From Collinsella aerofaciens (GTDB lineage: Bacteria > Actinomycetota > Coriobacteriia > Coriobacteriales > Coriobacteriaceae), in contig NZ_JADPCH010000013.1 of assembly GCF_015670745.1 (NCBI RefSeq), positions 1 through 64,000 of the forward strand: a stretch of DNA of 64,000 nt, read 5' to 3'. Positions 58,207 through 64,000 of the stretch are shown in pieces; the stretch's first letter is position 1; every line of letters starts with the position of its first letter. The translations under genes were made by a program, and so were the position numbers. Under the pieces are notes generated by a model. It did no database searches and was not told the origin of the DNA. It worked only from the letters and a program-made list of their open reading frames with translations.

Positions 58207-58230
58207 AATAATCCCCAGCTGGAGATTATT
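58207..58230 (-). promoter_or_regulatory. Second palindrome upstream of kup
   Basis: AATAATCCCCAG / CTGGAGATTATT, one mismatch, about 100 bases upstream of the kup start, in the gap to the convergent or tandem DMT gene. Confidence 0.5.
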
Positions 58231-58264
58231 TATGTACGCAGGTAGCATTTCAAAGCAGGGGCTT

Positions 58265-59176
58265 TTAAGCGCGTGCTGCCTGAGCGATGCCGGTCTTGGC
58301 ACCTGCGCGTTTGCCGGCGAGTTCGCAAAAGATCGCGCCGCCGATGATAAGTGCGGCACCCATCAGACGGACCGGTGTTATGGCTTCGCCCAAAAGGACG
58401 GTCGAGAACACGACCGCCGAAAGCGGCTCAAGGTAGCCGACGACGGCGACGGTCTGCACGGGTAGTTTGGCGACAGCACTAAAGTAGAGCAGACAACCGA
58501 GTCCGGTGTTGACAATGCCGAGCATGGCAACGGCGCGCCAATCGATGCCTGCGGCGACGCCGGCGGACAGGAATGAGGGTGCACCCTGCGTGTTGAGCGT
58601 GAGGACCAGCGCGGTCACAAAGGCGGCACTCACCTGGAGCGTGGAGTTCTCGAGGCCTTCGATGTGTGGCGCGCCCTTGCTAGCGATGACCATCAGCGCA
58701 TAGCAAAATGCCGAGGCGATGCCGCAGGCGATACCTGCAATGGGCATATTGCCGCCTAGACCTTGCGCTGCAATGAGAAAAGCACCGCAAGCAACGGCGA
58801 TAAAGCCGGCGATTTTGCCGCCGGTCAGCTTTTCGCCAAAGATGAGCGGGGAGAGTGCCATGACAATGATGGGGCCGCAGTAGTACAGCAGCGAGGATAC
58901 GCCGACGCCGACCGTCTGGTAGGCGCGGAACAGAAAAATCCAGCTGGCGCCCAGCGCAGCTCCCGAGAGGAGGAGGGCTGCGGCTTCGCGGGGGCGAGAT
59001 GGCGCCTGCAACTTATGGCGTTGGGTGATGGCGAGAATGGTGACAAGCGAGAGTGCGCCCAAAAACGTGCGTAGTAGCACGATATCCGAGCTCGGCAGCG
59101 CGATGGCGGCGGCGATGATGCCGTTGGAGCCAAACAATAGCAATGCTGCTAAGTACGTAAACAGTCCGTTGTTCAT
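58265..59176 (-). CDS. DMT/EamA-family transporter, second copy
   Basis: A 303-residue, ten-helix drug/metabolite transporter (LLLFGSNGIIAAAIA; GVSSLLYYCGPIIVMALSPLIFGEKL; VAVVGYLEPLSAVVFSTVLLGEAITPV). It is divergent from a LysR gene at 59295, with a dyad between them. The pair mirrors the one at 23449-25376. Substrates are unknown. Confidence 0.9.
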   Translation of the reverse strand: MNNGLFTYLAALLLFGSNGIIAAAIALPSSDIVLLRTFLGALSLVTILAITQRHKLQAPSRPREAAALLLSGAALGASWIFLFRAYQTVGVGVSSLLYYCGPIIVMALSPLIFGEKLTGGKIAGFIAVACGAFLIAAQGLGGNMPIAGIACGIASAFCYALMVIASKGAPHIEGLENSTLQVSAAFVTALVLTLNTQGAPSFLSAGVAAGIDWRAVAMLGIVNTGLGCLLYFSAVAKLPVQTVAVVGYLEPLSAVVFSTVLLGEAITPVRLMGAALIIGGAIFCELAGKRAGAKTGIAQAARA

Positions 59177-59205
59177 GCGCTTCCGTCCCTTCTATATCCG
59201 AGCAT

Positions 59206-59222
59206 GTTCACTATGGGTGAAC
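59206..59222. promoter_or_regulatory. Candidate LysR operator, second module
   Basis: GTTCAC and GTGAAC separated by five bases (17-bp perfect dyad), in the divergent region between the DMT gene and its LysR. A TATAAT for the LysR gene lies at 59244. Confidence 0.6.
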
Positions 59223-59294
59223 TGGCTTTAGAAGAAAAGCGAATATAATGCATGGATAACATGACAAAAACTCATGCAAAGGTGGAGGGGTGCC

Positions 59295-60152
59295 GTGGAA
59301 ACGAATATTCAAAAGATGCAGGTGCTGCTCGAGACCGTGCGCGCCGGCAGTTTTACGCGCGCCGCCGAGCGCCTGAGCTATTCGCAGTCGGGCGTGAGCC
59401 GCATGGTGGGCGACCTTGAGGCAGACTGGGGTTTTAAGGTGCTTGATCGCAGCCGCGAGGGCGTGGTGCTTTCTGCCGACGGGCGGCAGGTCATGCCGGC
59501 AGTCGAGGCGTTATGCGAAGAGTTTGGCCGCCTGCAGCGACGCGTGGATGAGATGCGTGGGCTCATGCGCGGCAAAATCTGCATCGGTACGTTTTCGAGT
59601 GTGGCGACCCACGTGCTGCCGCCGGTGATTGCGCGCTTTCGCGCCGATCACCCGGACGTCGACTATGAGTTGCTGATGGGCGATTACTCAGAGATTGAAC
59701 AATGGGTGGCTGAGGGTCGTTGTGACCTGGGCTTTATTCCGCGCGAGCCACGCGGCGCCGGCATGGCGTCGCGGCCGTTGGTGCAAGACGAGCTGATGGC
59801 CGTGGTGCCAGCGGACTCCTCGCTTGCCACCGCGGAGGTCGTTTCCCTTGCCGATTTGGCCAACGAGCAGTTTATTCTGCTGGAACGCGGTGGTGACGAC
59901 GAGATTACGCCGCTGTTTCGCCGCGCGGGCCTGACGGTGCGCTCAAAACTGTCGACCTGGGATGACTATGCGATTATGGCCATGGTCGAGGACGGTCTGG
60001 GCGTGAGCATTCTTCCGGCGCTCATCTTGCGCCGCTGCCAGTTCGATATTGCCGTGCGCCCGCTCGAGGGACATCCTCATCGGCAGATCAACGCCATATA
60101 TCGAACGGCCGACGTTTCGCTTGCCGCTGCTCGATTCCTTGAATACCTCTAA
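59295..60152 (+). CDS. LysR-family regulator, second module
   Basis: A 285-residue LysR protein beginning at GTG 59295 (GGAGGGG upstream). HTH: FTRAAERLSYSQSGVSRMVGDLE; effector domain includes DDYAIMAMVEDGLGVSIL, closely similar to the LysR at 24510. It likely controls the divergent DMT gene. Confidence 0.92.
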   Translation: METNIQKMQVLLETVRAGSFTRAAERLSYSQSGVSRMVGDLEADWGFKVLDRSREGVVLSADGRQVMPAVEALCEEFGRLQRRVDEMRGLMRGKICIGTFSSVATHVLPPVIARFRADHPDVDYELLMGDYSEIEQWVAEGRCDLGFIPREPRGAGMASRPLVQDELMAVVPADSSLATAEVVSLADLANEQFILLERGGDDEITPLFRRAGLTVRSKLSTWDDYAIMAMVEDGLGVSILPALILRRCQFDIAVRPLEGHPHRQINAIYRTADVSLAAARFLEYL

Positions 60153-60212
60153 ACGCGTGCATGTCATTGTCCGCTTTGGGCAAATCTCGGAGTTCGGTAC
60201 GTTTTCTTATGA

Positions 60213-60293
60213 AATTGAACTTTCGAATGAGGCGCCGCGCTATACTGCTGCCTAAATTGAACTCAGGTTCAATTCGTGTTCTATAAATTGAAC
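60213..60293 (+). promoter_or_regulatory. TTGAAC operator cluster
   Basis: AATTGAAC occurs at 60213, 60255 and 60286 (same strand), with the inverted GTTCAATT at 60267, so the middle pair is a perfect 20-bp palindrome. Spacings of 42 and 31 bases are close to whole helical turns. The cluster precedes the HTH-aminotransferase gene, so its own HTH domain may bind here. Confidence 0.6.
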
Positions 60294-60314
60294 TTTGCCA
60301 GCAAGGAGGTTCTA

Positions 60315-61835
60315 GTGGCCCAAGAGACGTTTAGCAATCGCCTGCGACAGACTATGTCCGATCGCGACGTTCGCCAGTCGGACGTAATCCGCGCATCGGA
60401 GATGCTCGGCAAAAAACTCGGCAAGAGTCAGATGAGCCAATATGTGAGCGGCAAGACGATCCCGCGGCGCGATGTGGCAGAGCTGCTCGCCCGCATTTTG
60501 GAGGTCGATGTTACCTGGCTGCTTGCCGGTGACGCCGATCAAGGCGAGACATCATCGCCTCGCAACGACTCCAAGCCCGAACCCCATCCCTCAGCTCAAA
60601 TTCCAAGGAGCACCACCATGCGTACTTTTTCTAAATCCACCAAGCTTGATAACGTCCTGTATGATGTGCGCGGTCCCGTCGTCGACGAGGCCGCCCGTAT
60701 GGAGGACGAGGGCGAGCGCATCCTCAAGCTCAATATCGGCAACCCGGCGCCCTTCGGTTTCCGCACGCCCGACGAGATTATCAAGGACATGCGCCAGCAG
60801 CTGCCCGACTGCGAAGGCTATTCCAACTCGCGCGGTCTGTTCTCTGCGCGCAAGGCGATTATGCAGTACTCGCAGATCAAGGGCTTGCCCAACGTTCAGA
60901 TGGAGCACATCTACACGGGCAACGGCGTGTCCGAGCTCATTCAGCTTTCGATGAACGCGCTGCTCGACAATGGCGACGAGATTCTGATCCCCAGCCCCGA
61001 CTATCCGCTCTGGACGGCGTGCGCAACCCTTGCCGGCGGTCATCCCGTGCACTATCTGTGCGATGAACAGGCGGATTGGTATCCCGACCTGGAAGATATG
61101 GAGTCCAAGATCACGAGTGCGACCAAGGCCCTCGTCATCATCAACCCCAACAACCCCACGGGCTCCGTTTACCCGCGTGAGGTGCTCGAGGGCATCGTCG
61201 AGGTTGCGCGCAGACACCAGCTCATGATTTTTGCCGATGAGATCTACGACCGCCTGTGCATGGACGGCTACGAGCACGTCTCGATTGCCTCGCTTGCCCC
61301 CGATCTGCCCTGCGTCACCTTTAGCGGCCTTTCCAAGTCGCACATGATTGCGGGCTATCGTATTGGCTGGATGGTGCTTTCGGGCAACCAGCGCTGCATG
61401 AGCGACTTCATCATGGGCGTCAACATGCTCTCGAACATGCGCCTGTGCTCCAACGTCCCGGCCCAGTCGATCGTCCAGACGGCGCTCGGCGGCCATCAGT
61501 CGGTCAACGACTACATCCGCCCCGGCGGCCGTGTCTACGAGCAGCGCAACTTTGTGTATGAGGCACTCAACAAGATCGACGGCATCTCGGTGGTTAAGCC
61601 GCGCGCGGCGTTCTACATCTTCCCCAAGATGGATGTGAAGAAATTCAACATCACCGATGACGAGCAGTTTGCCCTCGACCTGCTGCACGAGAAGAAGATT
61701 CTAATCACGCGCGGCGGCGGCTTTAACTGGGGTGAGCCCGACCACTTCCGCATCGTGTACCTGCCGCGCATGGAAGTACTCAAGGAGTCGCTCGAAGACC
61801 TCGCCGATTTCTTTGACCATTACCGCCAGAGCTAG
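60315..61835 (+). CDS. XRE-HTH fused to AlaA-type aminotransferase
   Basis: A 506-residue protein from GTG 60315 (AAGGAGG upstream). Residues 1-75 are an XRE helix-turn-helix (FSNRLRQTMSDRDVRQSDV; KSQMSQYVSGKTIPRRDV). A 25-residue Ser/Pro-rich linker follows. From residue 102 it is an alanine/glutamate-pyruvate type aminotransferase of the AlaA kind: NPAPFGFRTPDEIIKDM, IINPNNPTGS, FADEIYDRL, PLP-lysine loop FSGLSKSHMIAGYRIGW. AAGGAG lies seven bases before an internal ATG at 60618, giving a free 405-residue enzyme of normal AlaA length. So a DNA-bound and a free form could be made. This architecture differs from MocR (GntR-type) regulators. Confidence 0.88.
   Translation: MAQETFSNRLRQTMSDRDVRQSDVIRASEMLGKKLGKSQMSQYVSGKTIPRRDVAELLARILEVDVTWLLAGDADQGETSSPRNDSKPEPHPSAQIPRSTTMRTFSKSTKLDNVLYDVRGPVVDEAARMEDEGERILKLNIGNPAPFGFRTPDEIIKDMRQQLPDCEGYSNSRGLFSARKAIMQYSQIKGLPNVQMEHIYTGNGVSELIQLSMNALLDNGDEILIPSPDYPLWTACATLAGGHPVHYLCDEQADWYPDLEDMESKITSATKALVIINPNNPTGSVYPREVLEGIVEVARRHQLMIFADEIYDRLCMDGYEHVSIASLAPDLPCVTFSGLSKSHMIAGYRIGWMVLSGNQRCMSDFIMGVNMLSNMRLCSNVPAQSIVQTALGGHQSVNDYIRPGGRVYEQRNFVYEALNKIDGISVVKPRAAFYIFPKMDVKKFNITDDEQFALDLLHEKKILITRGGGFNWGEPDHFRIVYLPRMEVLKESLEDLADFFDHYRQS
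60605..60620 (+). promoter_or_regulatory. Internal ribosome site and start within the fusion
   Basis: AAGGAG at 60605-60610, seven bases before ATG 60618 (MRTFSKS). The site is optimal and the downstream product equals a stand-alone aminotransferase, so it is likely used. Confidence 0.65.
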
Positions 61836-61859
61836 TGGGATAGAAGCTCCGCACTATGA

Positions 61860-61898
61860 AAAGCTCCCTGCAGTTGTTTTGCTGCAGGGAGCTTTCTT
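61860..61898. terminator. Intrinsic terminator
   Basis: AAAGCTCCCTGCAG / CTGCAGGGAGCTTT stem (14 bp) with an eight-base loop and T run, between the convergent aminotransferase and deformylase genes. Confidence 0.9.
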
Positions 61899-61910
61899 GA
61901 ATCGGCGGAA

Positions 61911-62321
61911 CTATATAACAATCCCGTTGCAGTGGTCGATTTCGTGCTGGATGATCTCGGCGGTGTAGCCCGAGAAGTTTTTGATGCGGTGGACGAAGTT
62001 CTCGTCCAAATACTCAACCTTAATGCGGCGATAGCGGGTACAGGGACGCTCGCCGATCAGCGAGAGGCATCCTTCGCTCGTTTGATAGGCATTGACCTGC
62101 TCAAGAATTTGCGGGTTGTACATGAGCAGCGCCCTGTTGCCGTCCTTTACGCAGATGATGCGCTTGCGAACGCCGATCATGTTGGCGGCGAGGCCTACGC
62201 ACTCGTGCTCATGCTCGTGGAGCGTATCCAGGAGGTCCTGCCCGGTCGCGGTATCGTCGGGCCCCGCGTCTTCGGAAGGCAGGCGCAAAAAGAACTCGGA
62301 TTTCATGATGGGCTTAATCAT
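61911..62321 (-). CDS. def: Peptide deformylase
   Basis: A 136-residue deformylase with intact metal site QHEIDHCNG and Cys motif SEGCLSLIGERP; the Gln motif reads GLAANMIGV, with Met for Gln. ATG 62321 has GAGGAGCCCGCC upstream. It removes the formyl group from new proteins. Compared with the paralog at 54164, which reads HMxxH, this one is the likely active enzyme, although the altered first motif means it may be a variant (class III-like) form. Confidence 0.9.
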   Translation of the reverse strand: MIKPIMKSEFFLRLPSEDAGPDDTATGQDLLDTLHEHEHECVGLAANMIGVRKRIICVKDGNRALLMYNPQILEQVNAYQTSEGCLSLIGERPCTRYRRIKVEYLDENFVHRIKNFSGYTAEIIQHEIDHCNGIVI

Positions 62322-62525
62322 GGCGGGCTCCTCATGTCTTATGCTTTCATGGACTTTTAATAATAGCGCGGAAGGAAAGCTGCGCGTCCGCGTTACAATC
62401 TTTCGACGTTGGACCATGTTGCCAGATTTGTCGTGTACGGCGTCTGGCGTAAGTCTAGGGCTCATTTTCGCCCTGGACCGTTCCTCTGGGGCGATGCGAT
62501 TGTCGTTCTAAGAGGAAGGAATTTC

Positions 62526-63938
62526 ATGGGGACCAAATCCCAAAAGCGAACTCAATCACCGTCGACAGCCTCGGCGATTCTCGTCGTAATGTATATTGCG
62601 GCCTTTGTTGCCGCGTTTAACGAGAACATCATTAACGTGGCGTTGCACGACATTATGGCGGCCTTTTCGGTGAGTGCCACCACGGCGCAGTGGCTCGTTT
62701 CGGGCTACATGATCGTGACGTCGATCTTTACGGCCATCATGGCCTTTCTGTCCGGCCGTTTCTCGACGCGCAAGCTGCTGTTTTTCGCATGCGGATGCAT
62801 GGTCGCCGGCGAAGTTCTGTGCCTAGTCGCTCCGTCGTTTAGCGTTTTGCTGCCAAGTCGTATTTTGCAGGCTGCGGGTTCGGGCGTCTTGTTCCCGCTC
62901 ATGATGAACGTTGTGCTGTCTTGCGCTCCGCGCGAGAAGCTCGGCCTGTATCTGAGCCTGGGCGGTGCCTGCATTACGCTGGGGCCGGCGTTTGGACCCG
63001 TGGTCAGCGGTCTTATGTGCACGTTGTTTGGCTGGAGGGCGGTGTTCGTAGTGCCGCTGGTGGGCGGCATTGTGGTCGCTGCGGCGGGCGTAAAGCATGT
63101 TCAGAATGTCGGAGAGCGCTCGAACACCACGCTTGATATTCTGTCGGTTGTTTTGCTCGCCGCCGGCATTACGGCATTTGTGTATTCCGTAGGCGAGTTC
63201 TCGACCAATCTGATTGCCGGCATCGTGACGCTTATCGCCGCCATTGTGCTGCTCGGCCTGTTTGCGGCCCGCCAGCTCAAGCTCGAGCATCCGGTGCTTA
63301 ACGTGCGTCCCATGGCGAGCGTTCGTTTTTGGCCTGCGTGTCTGCTTGTGGTGGTGTCGATGATGACGACGTTTTCGATGAGCGTATTGTTGCCGCTCTA
63401 TTTTGAGGGCGCATACGGCATGACCGCACTTGTTGCGGGCTTGCTCATTTTGCCGGCGATTGCCTGCAACGCCGTGACCTCGATTGTGGGCGGACGCGTG
63501 ATGGACGCCCGTGGTGCATGGCCGCTGCTGCCGGTCGGCTTTGCCCTGATTGCCGTGGGGCAGACTGCAATCTCGATGACGGCGGCAAGCATGAACATCG
63601 GCGTTGTCGTGGCACTGACCGTTGCAGTGTATGCCGGAGTCGGTTTGGTGCTGAGCCCCTCGCAGACGGCCGGCTTGGAGACGCTACCTGCCGCTGAGCA
63701 TCCTCACGGAACGGCATTGCTCAACACGTGGAACATGATTGCCGCATCGTTTGGTCCGTCGCTGTTTATCGGTCTGCTCTCGAGCTCTGCGGCGACTGCC
63801 GGTGCCGCTGGCGTTGCGACGGACGTTGCCCAGGCGATTGGATTTGCAGCTGCCGTGCGTGTGGCGGCTGTAATTGCCGTGGTCGGGTTCGTGGCGTCGC
63901 TGGTGTACGCTCGTCGCGAGTCGCACATGTCGCATTAA
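62526..63938 (+). CDS. MFS multidrug transporter (DHA2/EmrB type)
   Basis: A 470-residue major facilitator with about 14 helices. Start ATG 62526 follows AGAGGAAGGA. Motifs: FNENIINVALHDIM, TTAQWLVSGYMI, motif A LSGRFSTRKLL, motif C-like GGACITLGPAFGPVVSG. Proton-driven export of drugs or metabolites is likely. The stop at 63938 is followed by only 62 bases of window. A small upstream frame (31 codons, 62415-62510) ends just before its ribosome site and could be a leader peptide, but has no ribosome site of its own. Confidence 0.92.
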   Translation: MGTKSQKRTQSPSTASAILVVMYIAAFVAAFNENIINVALHDIMAAFSVSATTAQWLVSGYMIVTSIFTAIMAFLSGRFSTRKLLFFACGCMVAGEVLCLVAPSFSVLLPSRILQAAGSGVLFPLMMNVVLSCAPREKLGLYLSLGGACITLGPAFGPVVSGLMCTLFGWRAVFVVPLVGGIVVAAAGVKHVQNVGERSNTTLDILSVVLLAAGITAFVYSVGEFSTNLIAGIVTLIAAIVLLGLFAARQLKLEHPVLNVRPMASVRFWPACLLVVVSMMTTFSMSVLLPLYFEGAYGMTALVAGLLILPAIACNAVTSIVGGRVMDARGAWPLLPVGFALIAVGQTAISMTAASMNIGVVVALTVAVYAGVGLVLSPSQTAGLETLPAAEHPHGTALLNTWNMIAASFGPSLFIGLLSSSAATAGAAGVATDVAQAIGFAAAVRVAAVIAVVGFVASLVYARRESHMSH

Positions 63939-64000
63939 TGTGTGCACATAGATTCTGCAGCTAGATTAGCGGGCGACACCATAAACTAATGGACGTTTTG
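63939..64000. other. Window end, nothing recognised
   Basis: The last 62 bases after the MFS gene show no hairpin or reading frame worth calling. Confidence 0.5.

Noticed and set aside
58107-58264. A cyclic-di-AMP (ydaO) riboswitch controlling kup
   Set aside because: The gap is too short and lacks the ydaO conserved blocks; only simple palindromes are present.
62415-62510. A 31-codon gene before the MFS pump
   Set aside because: It ends next to the pump's ribosome site but has no ribosome site itself and no clear peptide features.

Overview
The window is about 60% GC, densely coded, and looks like one continuous chromosomal segment of a gut Coriobacteriia member, most likely Collinsella. 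That assignment is inferred from the gene complement (bile salt hydrolase, a CD1871A-type CXXC peptide beside a polyferredoxin and a TlpA lipoprotein, multidomain GGDEF/EAL proteins) and from families of intergenic hairpin repeats; no rRNA gene is present to confirm it. I found no CRISPR array, tRNA, rRNA, prophage or complete insertion sequence.

Layout. 0.1-4.1 kb: two-component system divergent from a redox operon (CXXC micropeptide, membrane polyferredoxin, thioredoxin-like lipoprotein). 4.3-7.6 kb: a large single-chain ABC exporter. 7.6-9.5 kb: an unknown membrane-protein gene framed on both sides by long inverted repeats and short palindromes. 9.5-15.7 kb: tRNA-modification genes (Dus, TrmO), a glutaredoxin, an XRE/zinc-ribbon/TipAS regulator, a C-S lyase-type aminotransferase, a flavin-type oxidase, a K+ channel and a LOG protein. 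15.8-19.2 kb: a ClC channel and a GntR/ABC operon with its operator. 19.4-30.4 kb: RF3, VUT transporter, SDR, uracil-DNA glycosylase, DMT and MATE transporters, two rRNA methyltransferases and a GNAT. 30.7-37.6 kb: a TetM-like GTPase, an AAA ATPase, a UvrA-like protein without the UvrB-binding domain, and a second AAA ATPase paralogous to the first. 37.7-46.3 kb: TrmL, a CobW/COG0523 GTPase, a Spx/ArsC-like protein lacking its cysteine, a flavodoxin, two large cyclic-di-GMP proteins and a patatin. 46.4-48.4 kb: a thiamine salvage operon (thiM, thiamine-binding protein, thiE) behind a TPP riboswitch. 48.5-64 kb: HAD phosphatase, LysR plus MetE-like protein, a permease gene remnant, esterase, purine-type permease, two peptide deformylase paralogs (one lacking the catalytic Glu), bile salt hydrolase, Kup potassium transporter, a second LysR/DMT module, an HTH-aminotransferase fusion and an MFS pump.

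The most unusual features are non-coding. At least four kinds of hairpin repeat lie in the gaps, and several begin exactly on, or within five bases of, a stop codon. Two 180-bp inverted repeats have outer stems that differ in sequence between copies yet pair perfectly within each copy. The most unusual proteins are the HTH-aminotransferase fusion with a strong internal ribosome binding site, the XRE/zinc-ribbon/TipAS regulator, the AAA-UvrA-AAA cluster and the deformylase with HMxxH in place of HExxH.
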